Shown here piece after piece: positions 12,235-24,213 of a DNA stretch of 64,000 nt. This DNA is from Coniochaeta sp. PMI_546 (lineage: Eukaryota; Ascomycota; Sordariomycetes; Coniochaetales; Coniochaetaceae). The notes beneath the pieces were generated by a model. The model ran no database searches, had not been told where the DNA came from, and saw only the letters and a program-made list of their open reading frames with translations. Position 1 is the stretch's first letter. The number at the start of each line of letters is the position of its first letter. The stretch is from contig MU271145.1 of the NCBI GenBank assembly GCA_021432605.1, positions 2,666,001 through 2,730,000 of the forward strand, read 5' to 3'. The position numbers and the translations under genes are program-made.

Positions 12235-14092
12235 TCACTCCTTGACGCCGTGCTTCGCCCACTCCCTGAGCACATTCTTCTTGATCTTACCCGTACTCGT
12301 CTTAGGCAGCTCCTTTACAATCTCCACCTCCCTTGGCACCATAAACTTGCTGATTGAACTCTGATGCTTTGCCCACTCAATAAGACTCTGCCCGTCCATC
12401 TCCTTCCCCTGCTTGACCGTGATGTACGCCTTCGGCCGCTCGCCCCAGTGACTATCCGGCACAGCAACGACGCCTGCTTCGAGCACATCCGGATGCTCGA
12501 CCAGCATGCTCTCTAGCGCGACGCTGGAAATATTCTCTCCGCCCGAGATAATGATATCCTTAGCTCTGTCCTGGATCTGGATGCTGCCGTCCGCATGCCA
12601 GACGGCCAGATCACCACTGTGAAGGGCACCGCCAGCGAAGAGCTTGCGTGTCGCCTCGGGGTCTTTGTAGTAACCCTTAGCGCAGATATTCCCCAAGAAC
12701 ATGATCTCGCCTATCTCCTTGCCGTTCTTGGCCACGTCGACTAGTTTTCCTTGCTCCGCCAGCTCAGGCTTGCAGACTCGCACCGGCAAGCTGGTGATAA
12801 ATCCATGTCCCTGCCTCGCCATCAACGCAAACTTCTCGTGGTCCGGCAGGCTATCCCAATGCGGCATGTGATATCCCTTGGTGATGGGCCCGTACGTCTC
12901 CGTCAAGCCGTAAACGTGGACGGGGTGTAGGTTCAGCTTGGTCATCTGCTCGAAGAGGTGTGCCGTCGGAGGGGAAGCCGCGACTGTTACCCTCACCGGC
13001 TGCGGGAGGGGAGTGGCTTCCGGGGAAGCGCAGAGCAGCGTGTTGACGGTCGGCGCGGCGTTAAAGTGCGTAATGCCTTCTTCCTTGAGCAGCCGCCAAA
13101 TCAGTGGGTAGTCGATCTTGCGGAGGCAGACGTTTGTGCCGCGCACGGCGACAACGGACCAGGGGAAGGTCCAGCCGATTGCATGGAACCTTTGTGACTG
13201 TTAGCTCTGGATGTTGGGCGGGGTAGGAGGATGAGGTGGGCATACATTGGCAAGGTCCAGAGGTACTTGCACCGGCCTTTATGGTAGTTGAGACCGGACT
13301 CGACTATGTTTGCAAGAGCGGCGAGGTAGGCTCCTCTATGGGTGTAGATGACGCCTTTGGGTTTAGAAGTCGTGCCGGAGGTGAAGGGGATGGCAAGCAT
13401 GTCGTCCTCATTGACAACCTGTGGCAGCCCTGCCCAGCCTTTGGCCCCGGTTTGGCTATCGTAGTTAAGACCTTCCAAGACGGCGTCGTCAAAAGGGCCG
13501 CTGAGCTCTCCCTCTGTAGCATCCGTGTCCTGTTCCTGTCAGCCACCGCGACGCTATTCGCTCGAGACAAATCAATACTCACATTATCGATAATCACCGG
13601 CGTCCTCGCATGTTTCTTCTTGTACAGGTCAAGCAGGTGCACGAACTCGGCATCAACCACAATCACGTCCACCTCGGCAAAGTCAAAGATGTAGGCGATA
13701 TCCTCCTGCTTGAGGCGGTAGTTCACCGGTACTATCACGCCACCCCCAGCGACAATGCCGTAGATCGACTCCAAGAAAGCAGGCGTGTTGGGCGCCAGTA
13801 CGCCGACTCTCTTGAAGCCGTGCTTGACTAGATAGTATGCCAGTCCGCGCGCGCGGTCGGCGAACTCGATGTACGAGCGTCGAAGGATGCGGCCATTGGC
13901 TGTCACGTGGTAGATTGCTTCGGCGTCTGGCTCGATGGCAGCTGCGCGCTCAAGGAAAAAGGTGGGCGAGAGCTGGTGGATGTGGTGAGAGTGGGTGTAG
14001 TCATCTTGTGCTGGTGATGACTCTTGCGTTTGGGGACTGCCGCCTATGAGATGTCCCAGGATGTTGCGCAGCCGGGATGGTGGGTTCGACAT
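12235..14092 (-). CDS. AMP-forming acyl-CoA synthetase / AMP-dependent ligase
   Basis: Exons are 14092..13583, 13529..13246 and 13189..12235 (introns 53 and 56 nt), giving 582 aa. ANL-superfamily landmarks are in order: the P-loop motif TSGTTSKPKG at residues 220-229, YGLTETYGP in the middle, the hinge region with SGDLAVWHADGSIQ and DRAKDIIISGGENIS, and the C-terminal catalytic lysine segment KTSTGKIKKNVL. The enzyme activates a carboxylic acid as acyl-AMP and transfers it to CoA. The length and the C-terminal segment suit a medium- or long-chain acyl-CoA synthetase or the AMP-ligases found in some fungal secondary-metabolite clusters. No cluster partner (PKS, NRPS, hydratase) is adjacent, so I favour general acyl-CoA metabolism. 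It ends AKHGVKE, so there is no canonical PTS1 and location is open. The substrate cannot be read from the sequence. Confidence 0.92.
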
Positions 14093-15086
14093 TGTGAAAG
14101 ACTGCTAGGGAGTCTGAAAAGGTGCAAGTCGGCGTTGAGGTTGTGATATGGTATGAGAGAGGGATAAGTTCCTGAAAGCGTTTCTCACCAGACCTGAACC
14201 CGAGGTTATACACAGCCAATAAGGTCTCAGCTCTACTTGCTATAGAAGGAAGGAAAGCGAACGCGGTATAAACAAGGTCGTGTCTGATTCCTTGGCTGCG
14301 AATGGGGCTGCACTTAGTGCCAACTTGGACACATGAGGGAGGGCCGTCGCCGTGGACTTGATTTGTGCTTCTACGTCACAATATATATGTGAGCGCAGCT
14401 CTAGCCCTTCAAGCTTGCCCTTATGTGCATAGTACGGGCGCACCTATGCAAAGTTCCAGCGGTCCGGCAGCAATCCCTCGGTTGTTGAGCCCCCACTGTT
14501 GAGTCTCAGTCCCGGTCTCTCCCCGCACTACCCCAGAACCATGCCGAAAGAAGGTTAAAGCCTACTGTCAGATCTCAATTGAGTCCCGCTTCTCCGCGCT
14601 TCCTCCGCACGGTCGGTCATCAACCATGACGAGGATGAGCAAGTCACTTCTCTGATGGGTAGTATCGGCTGAGTGAAGATTGTTCGAATGCTTCAAAGGC
14701 CTGTCCACGGCCAAAATCATCATAACATTCGTGATGAAAGTACCATATCAATGAAGACCAATATATACCAATAGCAAGATACCACGAAAAGACGAGCAAA
14801 ACTTCCCATCATTAAGACAGGGCCTCTCGACTGCCACCTCTGTGACAATTAGTCACGAAGGGTCAACACATCTACAACCATCACCGTATCGCCCTGTTTA
14901 TATCCCGAGTTTTTTCAAGAGTTTCTTGAACCAATTGTTGCCATTCTTGGCTTGGGGTCGGTCTGCCGCCTTGGTTGCTGGTCTTGCTGGTGCTGCCGCT
15001 GCCGCCTTAGTTTCAGCAGCAGCAACAACAGGTATTGTCGACGTCGTGGCATCCTTGGCGCTCACCGGACCGGCCCCGGCCTCATC
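14093..15086. other. Intergenic between acyl-CoA ligase and GH1 genes
   Basis: Promoter and leader of the ligase gene, then the 3' flank of the GH1 gene. The Ala-rich frame at about 14950-15090 (plus) lies mostly in the GH1 3' flank and looks spurious. No other element noticed. Confidence 0.5.
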
Positions 15087-16668
15087 CTAGCCTTGTTTGA
15101 TCAGGCTGTCGAAAAGCGGCTTCAGACTCTTGGCGCTCTTCTTCGGGTATCGCTTCTGGTCGTTGACGTAGTCTACGTATGTGACACCGAATCTGGTTAC
15201 TTGTTAGTTTCACAGCGATCTATCAAGCACTGCTTGGTCCGCTACGTACCTCGTCTCATAACCCTCAGCCCACTCAAAGTTGTCCATGAGTGACCAGCCC
15301 ATGTAGCCCTTGACATTGACGCCATCCTCCGAGACAGCCTTCGCCATCGCGTGGACGTAGTCGTCAAAGTACTTGACGCGGAAGTCGTCCTCGAGAATCT
15401 TCTCCAGCGGCATGTCGTTCTCACCCTTGAGCGACGTGCCGTTCTCCGTCACGTAGATCTTGGGGTGGTTGTAGCGCTTGCTCAGCCAGTTGAGCAGGTT
15501 GCGGAAGCCCTGCGGGTTGGGCCTGAGCCAGAACGACTGCGTCTCGGGTCCAATGCACTCGCCGCTCTTCGAGTAGAAGAGCGTCTCGAGGTTTCCGAGG
15601 AAGTCGTCCTCTGGTGGCGTGCCGGTCTTGTGCTTGATGTAGTTGGCCGTGTAGTGGTTCATGCCATAGAAGTCGTTGGAGCCCTGGACAAGCGCCCTCT
15701 CCTCTTCCGTGAAGGTCGGCAGCCGGTTGCCCAGCTGCTTCAGCATCGAGTCTGGGTACTTGCCAAAGTAGATGGGGTCCGCAAACCAGCTGATAGCAAA
15801 CTCGATCTTACGATCGCAGGCCTCGACATCTGCCGGGTCCTCGGGATCCCAGGGGTAGGTAGCATCACCGTTCAGGGTGATACCAATTTCGCCGCCCTGA
15901 GTGGGCTTGAAATCGTCACGGTAAGCCTTGACGGCTCGTCCGTGAGCAACGAGGAGGTTGTGGCCGACGATCCACGGCTCGCGCGCACTGTCGCCGACAG
16001 CTGACTTGGAGCGGTCCGACGTGTGGCCGGGCGCGAAGTAGCCGCTGTTGTAGCCGAGGATGGACGAGCACCACGGTTCGTTGAATGTGATCCAGTTCTT
16101 GCACTTGGGGATAGCCTTGAACATCACACGAGCATAGTTCTCAAAGTCGAGAGGAAACTCCGTCCTGTTCAGCAGGCCGCCATAACGCTTGTCCAGGCCA
16201 TCGGGGAGATCCCAGTGGAAAAGTGTGATGAAGGGAGTGATGCCGGCCTCAAGGAGGTCGTCGACGAACTTGACGTAGTGGTCGATGCCTTTCTGGTTGA
16301 TGGGGTCATTTCGACCGCCGATGGGAATGATCCTCGACCACGAGATGGAAAAGCGGTAGCAGTTGGCACCGAGCGACTTTAGAAGGTCGATATCCTCCTT
16401 GGTTCTGTTGTACGAGTCGCAGGCGACGGCTCCCGAGCTCTTGTCGGCGATTTTGCCCGGAATCTGACAGAATGTGTCCCAGATGGACGGACCACGGCCG
16501 TCGGCATCAGCCGCTCCCTCAATCTGGTACCTACATATGAACTACTCGTCAGCGAAAGGACAATACAAGCGAGAGGCAACATCTAGGGTCGCCAGTCAAC
16601 AGGAATGGGACTTGATTGACGTACGCAGCAGTAGCGAACCCCCACAAGAAGTCCTTTGGCAGAGCCAT
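15087..16668 (-). CDS. Beta-glucosidase, glycoside hydrolase family 1, intracellular
   Basis: Exons are 16668..16625, 16530..15250 and 15192..15087 (introns 94 and 57 nt), giving 476 aa, the normal GH1 size. The N-terminus MALPKDFLWGFATAAYQIEG is the GH1 signature. The acid/base glutamate is E166 in ITFNEP and the nucleophile is E377 in YVTENG, so both catalytic residues are present in a complete (beta/alpha)8 barrel. The last exon supplies the conserved GYETRFGVTYVDY region and ends SLIKQG. With no signal peptide, it is expected to act in the cytosol on imported cellobiose or other beta-glucosides. In cellulolytic ascomycetes this class helps make or remove inducers of cellulase genes. A pair of CreA-type sites lies about 480 bp upstream. 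Substrate range (glucose, galactose or others) is not decidable here. Confidence 0.95.
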
Positions 16669-19401
16669 GGCTGATCGGGCCGACGTCCGGCAGAACGGTG
16701 TATCGAGGTAAGGTCAGATCAAAACCGAACGGGCGAGGCAGCTTGCACAAAATGCGTATACCCGGGTGCGTATGCGGATGGGTTGCTACGGGTATATGTA
16801 TTGATCAGGAAGATAGGGATGTGGGTGGAAGCTGCTCTGGTACACGTGGGACAAGAGCTGGGACGAGGGAGCTGCGGGCGGCATGGACTGGGAGTAGCCG
16901 CATTCTTATAGTAGAAGCCATATTCGCTCGTTTCATGTGTTGTTGGACCGTTATTTGTTTCCCAAAACTCCCGCGTTCGGACCGTAGTCACCGAGAAAAG
17001 CTAGGCATAGCCTGAGGTGCGACGGATGTTGGCTGGCGGCGGCCATGCAGCCGTTCGAGCCATAGCAACAGGGATACGATGGGGACCGGACAGGACAGGG
17101 GAACAAGGGGACCTTGCAACTTGAGCGAGAATGGCATGGGCCCCCACCGCGGGGTAAAAGGACGGGCAATTGCACTTTTGCAGATTGAGGCGGACGTGGT
17201 GAGTGTGGAGTCTTACTGTTGTACCTGTTGCTCAAGCATTTGGTGGTAGACGAGACACTGTGTGGTTCCGCCGTGAGGGGACTCCCGGATAAGGCCATGA
17301 GGAACACGGGATGTCCAACGTGAGGAGATCAGATCCATGCACCCAACCTCGCAGCCCGTCCCTCCAAGCTACCATCTCAGCGTGGTAGTACCGCGAACCA
17401 AGTCCAGCCATGCCCCAACAATGGCATGCCCTGATTCAAGTTCCGGGAGCACATGCTCCCCAAAGCCAGAAGCCGCATGTCAAGGCGGCTACGTGTACGA
17501 TTCATCAGAGCAGCAGGAACGGAACGATGCAGCGTGCCCCAAATGCTCCAAAAAAAAAAATGCCCCCATCTGACACTTTCACACCCACAGCAAAAAAAGA
17601 AAACCAGTTATTCGGGGTCACTGTCGCCAGCACTGTGGTTCCACCGCCTTACCCTTTTGCTTGTCTTCGTGTGTGCCACGCAGTACCACATGTCCTGCGA
17701 CGGGAACATCCCATCTGAGCAATCGAGAACGAATGTTACGAATCCGTGTCAGCTGCGCAGCTGATAGTTCTCATTCTTTTTCGCTCCCTCTCAGTCATCA
17801 ACGGCCCGTCCAGCCGGAGAATTGGATGTGGAGACATGCATTTTGCAGGGGACAAGGGAAGCGCCGCCAAAACTTCGGGAGAACTTCAGGAACTTCGGGC
17901 AGTGGAAGTCCTGAAGAGTTGGTACCTCGGCCTTTTGGCTACCTTGCCCTGGGGACGGATGGAAGACAGGCATCTCACAAGCCTGGTGGAACGTCAGCAG
18001 CGCTTGGGGAACCGAGTTCCAGCAAGCACACGGTGACATGCGTGAGCCCGTACCAATTAATTGGAAGCTGATATGAGCCTGGGTACCATGTGTCCTCGCA
18101 GTCTTCCCGACTGGAGCTCCGTCCATCCAGTGCAGGCGAAAGAGCACTAGAAGGTGGATTCCCGACCAGGAGTCGCGTGGCGCCTGCGGTTCAACGTCGC
18201 GAGACGCCGCACGGCATGAAATCAGTTTGCTTTCGGAGCTTCAGGGCTTGGGAACGCTTGGCGCCGGTAAGCGAAGGCTAAACCTCGGGCATGTCCTGAG
18301 ATAACATACTATGATACACCCGATCATGTCGGCACAAATGACGTGAAATGAAGCTCCAAAGGACGCACTTGTTGATCCTGTCAATTCCAGCACTTAGCGC
18401 GTGCCTCTTGTTAATTTGCGGCTGGAGGGAGGCTTCTGTGTCTGGTGCGGGCCGACGGCATCACTCAACTCATCCCTCACCCTGCTAAAGCTTCTGGATT
18501 CGGTTTTTGGATGTCGATGGCTGTCCCATGGGTATATGCTACGGCGTGAGTGACTTCGCACTGCTGGTTCCATAATACATGTTGCTATTATTCGGGCCAA
18601 TAGGCATACCCTTTCTTACTTCGAATTGCGGAACTTGGGACGAAAATCTACATGTTTCCGACCAAGTTAGCATGTCGCAGACGAGAATGAGGCTGAATGA
18701 ACGACAGTTTGGAATTCTAACCCAGTGCGAGATGCAGAATCGCAGAGACGTCAATACAAGGTCGTGCTGAGCATCGTTCCTGCCGGAATTATGAGCAGAG
18801 GCAAGCTTGATGGAGTATATTCGGAATCACAATAGACAGACGTACTGATTAGAGTCTTATCCTTGGAATGGATTTAAATCCATCATGCGGACACATAAGC
18901 GACTTTGCAATGCCATTATTAGTCAGGCCTTCAACGTTGTTGTTCTTGTTACATCTTACCTTGGGGAATCATACGCTTCACTGACACGCATCGAAATCTA
19001 GGTAGCATGAGCAGCGCGCATATTTTCCGGCTCGGGTGCATGAATTTGTATCCACAAGCTACCGCTTAATACTCTTTGAATTGCCACACGACCTTGACGT
19101 AGCTAATAAGGACATGCGAAAGTAACCGAAACTCCTTGCAGCCTTCTATCAACACCCTGTATCTGCGCTCATACCGTACACTTCTCTCAATGCCGCGGGC
19201 GAGCTTCTTTGCTTTAACTTTATGCCTCGCAAGCATCAAGTCACCATTTGCCCACCTACTATACACTACCTCCCGGTTTGAGGCCTATCAATAGAGCAGA
19301 ACCCTGCGCACCATTAACACCTCGTAGTCGTAGCAAGCGGGTTCAAGGCCCGAGGAGTCGTATCGCGTATCGTGCCGTGGAGCAGCGGTCCGTGTGAGGT
19401 C
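16669..19401. other. Intergenic, 2.7 kb, upstream of the GH1 gene
   Basis: Holds the GH1 promoter (right after 16668) and the 3' flank of the GFA-domain gene. Short homopolymer A runs occur near 17551 and 17593. The open frames at 17337-18281 overlap on both strands, lack resemblance and are not credible genes. Confidence 0.5.
17142..17154. promoter_or_regulatory. Adjacent pair of CreA-type sites upstream of the GH1 gene
   Basis: CCCCAC (17142-17147) and GCGGGG (17149-17154) both match the SYGGRG consensus of the carbon catabolite repressor CreA/Cre1, in opposite orientation and one base apart. They lie about 480 bp upstream of the beta-glucosidase start. Paired sites are the arrangement usually effective in vivo in Aspergillus and Trichoderma. 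Repression of the GH1 gene by glucose is my inference. Confidence 0.3.
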
Positions 19402-20278
19402 TCACAACTCGACGCCCTGCATGGCTTCCTTGTTGTCTTCTCGCTCGTCGAACTTCCGTTTGCCGAACCGTGGCGTATCATCGCCGCTGTCATCCTCCGT
19501 GTACTCCACAACCTCCCACTCGACCCTCACCGTCCCATCCCGGCTACGGCCGCCCCCCTTGCGGTGTCGGAGGCGTCCGAGTCTGCTTCCCTCGACAAGT
19601 GTGTCAAACCAAGGCAGACCACCAAGCGTCTCGCGGCCAGGGCGCAGAACAACCTCCCGCCTGTCATTGTCTTGAATGCTGGTGCTAGCGTCAAGTGCTG
19701 CCATACCGGTGGTATCAGAAGGTGTAGCCGGTCCCCGGGACCTATCGGCTTCGTCATCGGAGCCAGGAAGAAGGCCCAAATCCTCCAGGTCGCCCAGGTC
19801 CTCGCTTTCCAAGCTTCCCAGAGTCAATTGGATGAAGTCAGCTTCGGTACGCGGCTGCTCGGACCAGTAGGAGAGGGGGGTGCCGCAGAAGCCGCAGAAG
19901 TGGCGCATCGCATGCTGTTCTCTCGGCGAGGTGTACACTCTGTGAATCATGGCATTCGTCTCATCCGGAAAGAAGGCAAATGTTGCGCTGCGGTACCATT
20001 CTAGGGGTACTCTGAGGAAGGCAGCGAGCGGAGATGCTTGGAAAACGCCTGCAGACGGTTGATTAGCCGGTGAACTGTAGGAGAGCAGATATGAACGTTG
20101 CAGAAGTTTCAGCGCGCCAATGCATAAGTGACTATTTGAGGGATTGGTGAGTCTTACGGTGATGTGGATTTGAGTTGAAAAGAACGCGAGCAACCTCGTT
20201 GGCATCCTTGGGCATGTGGATGATGTAACGATTTCGGCCGCACTGGCAACGACCGCGAAGAGGACGTTGAAAGCTCAT
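19402..20278 (-). CDS. GFA / CENP-V domain protein (partial zinc-site set)
   Basis: Exons are 20278..20158 and 20048..19402, joined across a 109-nt intron, giving 255 aa. The N-terminus carries the GFA-type CxC motif (GRCQCGRNRY) and the middle carries HFCGFCGTPLSYW, the family's late CxxC. These are hallmarks of the glutathione-dependent formaldehyde-activating enzyme/CENP-V fold, which binds zinc. The central CxxC that most members carry after the first strand (CNCSxCR type) is absent here, so only one four-cysteine site can form. The last 100 residues are acidic and Arg-rich, with a WFDTLVEG segment, and look like a fungal extension. No glutathione-linked activity should be assumed. The most one can say is a zinc-binding beta-sheet protein of unknown substrate. 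Confidence 0.85.
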
Positions 20279-21738
20279 CTTTGGTCTAGTTGAAGCAGAT
20301 GTCCAGAGATGGTAGTTGAGACTATTTGCGAAGGAGTGATTTACAAGGACGAAAAGTTCACTTGTAGTAGTGCAGTTTGGATGATATCAAATTTGATGGC
20401 AGAGGAAGCTTGTGGAAAGCTGTGATGCAAATGGAAGTATCGGCCGATCAGATCACTTCAAGGTGAGAACGGAGGGGCCTTTGGTGGCGCGGGGTTTATT
20501 CCGGAGCTTATTATTCTAGCCTATCAGCCGCCAACTTGGCGAGCAGCTGCCTGCTGTCGGTGGGCTGGAATATGCTAGCGACTTCAGTGCAGCAGCACAT
20601 CTGTCTTAGGTTTCCTTGCTCCACTGCCGACAACACGGTGCCGCGCCCGTGCCTCCTCTCCGGTCCATGCAAAACGTAAGCCACTAATGGTGGACCAAGG
20701 ACCGACAGCGTCTGCAAGTCAACAAAGGATCCAGGCCTACTATACTGTGGTATGAAACAGATGCTCTGTAGCGGTCCTACTCAGAGTCTGCTTCCTGAAG
20801 GGTTTATGGTGATTTGTTTGAGCAGTTTTGGTTTTCGGCACGCACAGCTTCGAAACGGGGCGAAAGGCAGCACTCTGCCTCGACAAAGGGTTTAACATCC
20901 GTGGCCGCGAGTGTCCTACCTTGTGGAATTGCTCAATTTTCTTGGTCCTTCACCTTCGCTCTCGTGTTATGAGTCAACAACAATCAACGAGACCGATTGT
21001 TGTTTATGGAAAACAATGCTGGCCCCGAGCTTCATCAACTAATATGGCATTAAACAAGCTTGATTTAAGAATACGACCTCACTTCTCATGGAGCGCTTGC
21101 CAGATATCGCATCCAGTTCCTCCATCCTGACTACACAAAGTGCTGAGAGAGACACAACTTCTATTGTCACGCATGACGCCCGATTATCAGACATTCCGGT
21201 CGACATTTGTATCTCAATGCTTCCACCGCTGGTCGAGTGACCGCGGGACACCTGGGTTCGAATGTGGTATGTCAATATGAGGTCAGAACGCCATCAAAGT
21301 AGACGGCCTAGTCATCAATGGCTTTTAGTAACTTCGCACTCATAGCGGTACTTGACTTTCTGGCTCTTCTGTGACACTTGGTTCGTGTACGATGGCAGGC
21401 CACATTGAATCCTGGCTTTGCACTAACTGTTAGAGGACTGAAGGTTCCCCCACAGTGCCATCTCGGAGGCGTGACCTGATATTATTGGAAGCAGTTATTC
21501 AAAGCGCTATGGAGTGACCGATCGATGACGGCGATTCGTAATCGACGACGTCCATCTCGTTCCATCTCGTTCTTTAAGAGGAGGCCGGCCGACTTAGGAT
21601 CAATAGCATGGGCCAGAACCATGCATATAACCTTCGACGGTCGTCTGGTTGTGAGTGACGTTGCAAAGGGCGGCGAAACTCACCCGGAGAGAGAGATTCG
21701 TGAAGGATACCATCTGAGTGGCTACATCAAGGAGGCTT
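20279..21738. other. Intergenic between GFA-domain and RCH1-like genes
   Basis: Promoter of the GFA-domain gene, then non-coding sequence to the stop of the transporter gene. A weak tRNA-like A/B-box pair occurs near 21219-21265 but fails as a tRNA (see rejected items). No credible coding frame. Confidence 0.5.
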
Positions 21739-23293
21739 CTAAACGGGCTGGTCCCGGTTAGAGTCCAAAAAGGGGATTTCCCTGTGGTCGTGACCATTTG
21801 CAGGCTCCGTATAAACCCCTGGATATATATCATGACTCGTTTGGACCTCTATTTCCAATTCATTTCCCGCCTGGTCTCTCCGCAGATACCACCTGAAGAA
21901 GTATACGAATCCCTGCGCCAGGAAGACCTGCTCCATCGTATACAACACCACCGGGATCTGTATGTATGCCATCGTCAGGGGGTCTGTATGCGTCCACATG
22001 GCTGCTATCAGCGGAATGCCGAGACTCTGTGTTTTCGCCGCACCACAGAAACAAATTGCAACTGTCTGAGTCTTGGACATCTGTCTGACTGTGGCGGCCC
22101 TCCGCAGGATGTTTGGGAGCCGCTGACCGATCCGTGAATCAGCAAGGTTTCGATTGATGACTTTGACGATTGTGGCTGGCGGCCTGGCTAGGAAGAAGCA
22201 ACAGAGTGTAAAAATCAGATACGTAGCAACGTTGATGAAGACGTCGAAGATAACAGATCCTTTGGGGAGTCGGTACAGGGCTCCGGTCTTGAAAGCGCTG
22301 GAGAACGTTGCCCTACACGCCCAGTGAGTATTTTTTTTTTCTTTTCTTTTTCTTTCGTGTAATAAGAGGACCACCTACCAGACAATGGTGATTAGGAAAA
22401 AGGCCGAGATCTTAGCCAAATACAGATGGTCCAGTGCCCATTGCACCTGCTTCACCCAGAGCCACCGGACCACTTGACCCACGACCAGAGGGAGCACGAC
22501 ACTGAGCCCAAGCTGCATCGCTACATCGGCGTACATGCGGCCAAGTGTGCTCACGGAAGCCGGTCTCCATGCATCGAATTCGGGCTGTGGCGGTAGGAAT
22601 GCATATATCAAGCCCGGACATATGAACGCCCCGAGAGTATTGCCGATAACCACCTCGACGATTGCCGCCGCATCGTCGCCTCCGGCGGCTCTTGTCATTA
22701 CCACATTTGAGGCGATTGTGGTTGGCAGACAACTCAGCACTACCAGTCCGACCAGGACGCTGGTGTCTATAGCCCCTGACTGGAGATCATCCGCTACTAT
22801 GATGATACGAACGATGACTGGGGAATGGTCAGTAAATCATGGGTGCATCACATGGTGCGTTTTAGATTGAGAAAGGCCAGACCTAGCATTATCACAGGTA
22901 TGAGCACAAAGCTAATTCCCTGGACGATGACATGGAGTCTCCAACTCGCCAGGTTCATGCGCAACTTCTCATGTGACAGCTGCAGCCCACTGACTAGGAA
23001 GATAATAGACACGCCTCCATAGAGGATGCTGTATTCGGATTTGATGATCCCGCCATGGGCGGCGACGTCTAGAGTATTCAACACTCATCAGTTATACAGG
23101 ATGTGCATGAATGGTCGAATCGGTCGTTACCAGGAAAGAAATATGCCAGCAGACAACTCAGGCCAAAACCGATGACTAGCCATTGTGCAAGAACGACGTT
23201 CAGAACCCTCTTCAAAGTCAAGAGACATTTTCTCGGTCTGGTCCTGTTGAGCTCCTTTGACTCTCGGTGGTGTTCTGACGGATCATCGCCCAT
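21739..23293 (-). CDS. RCH1: Putative SLC10A7/Rch1-type bile acid:sodium symporter family transporter
   Basis: Exons are 23293..23131, 23068..22883, 22817..22379 and 22312..21739 (introns 62, 65 and 66 nt), giving 453 aa. All junctions keep frame, giving for example [19 protein letters not shown] and IVWATFSSAF. The protein has about ten hydrophobic segments. It shows the SBF-like pattern: [26 protein letters not shown] near residue 60, [21 protein letters not shown] and [14 protein letters not shown] in the middle, and a polar C-tail. By family, fungal members (Rch1 in yeasts, SLC10A7 in animals) sit in the plasma or Golgi membrane and restrain calcium influx; bile-acid transport is not implied. 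The basic N-terminus before the first helix is probably cytosolic. Family assignment is firm; the calcium role is by analogy. Confidence 0.9.
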
Positions 23294-24213
23294 GATCGGC
23301 GTCTCTTTAGATCATGTGAGGCGTGATGTAGCACATGATGAAGCCAGACAATGACAGAGGAGTCTTGACAAGATGAGCCATATCTGTATATGAGGAGTGC
23401 AAGAGGGGAGAGCATCATCGCCGTCTCCGGCCCAAGCCACCGGGGTTCGTCAACGGCCGGCTTATTGCCGGACCGGAGGACTCTCCGTACCGATGTCAGG
23501 AACTACCTAGACCCGAAAGTGCATAAGGTAGAGACACATTGGCGACTTCAAGAAGCACATCGTTGCAACACAGAATTGCGTCATAATCTCATCGCACTGG
23601 ACAATTACGGCGAAAGCAGTGCCCCGTGGCTGCCCAGAGATACATTCAAGACTCAGGTCCAGGCTAATCTGTAGTGAGTATATCAATGGCAGACCATTCA
23701 GCGACCGTTCCACAAAAGTTCGATCAGATACCGAGCTCCGAATCACATGGGTTCTACCTTCCGGAAGAATATAGCCTCGAAGTACTAGATGGCTTCTTGG
23801 CGACCAGGTAAGCCAAGTACGCGCAGTGTCGACCAGTGCTACCTTATACATACCGACAACGTGATAGTAGTCCCATCTCCTTGTTACCAGCAGAATATCA
23901 GACTGGAACAGCCCTCCCATGCCACGCTCAGGCAGCAATCCTTGGTCGACTGTCCTACAACAAAGTTTGCAGGCTGGAGGCCGCGGGAGGAGGACATATC
24001 TCGAGATGCCGGCTCAATAGAGCAGATGGATCAGACAAAGACACTTCATCGCAATTGCCTTCTTGACAAGTAACAGCTTCTCGCAAGGAACCGTCATCAA
24101 AAGGTGATATCGCCTCGTTACCCTTCACATGTCACCATTTGACTTCCAAGCCGACACAGCCTCTGACCAAACAGCCTCATCTCGAATCGCTTCGACACCC
24201 CAAAGAACCATAT
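23294..24213. other. Intergenic upstream of the RCH1-like gene
   Basis: Promoter region of the transporter gene and 3' flank of the RapZ-C-like gene. A 143-codon minus frame at 23507-23938 shows no resemblance and no intron pattern, and I do not accept it as a gene. Confidence 0.5.

Noticed and set aside
19322-19353. T-arm-like hairpin CGGGTTCAAGGCCCG
   Set aside because: B-box consensus fails (GG instead of YC after the loop) and no A box lies at the right distance.
21219-21265. tRNA-like segment TGGTCGAGTGA ... GGTTCGAATG
   Set aside because: The A box is one base off, the B box lacks its final CC, and the spacing is about 20 nt too short for an anticodon arm.
23507-23938. Minus-strand frame of 143 codons upstream of the RCH1-like gene
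   Set aside because: No resemblance and sits in the promoter region of a well-supported gene.
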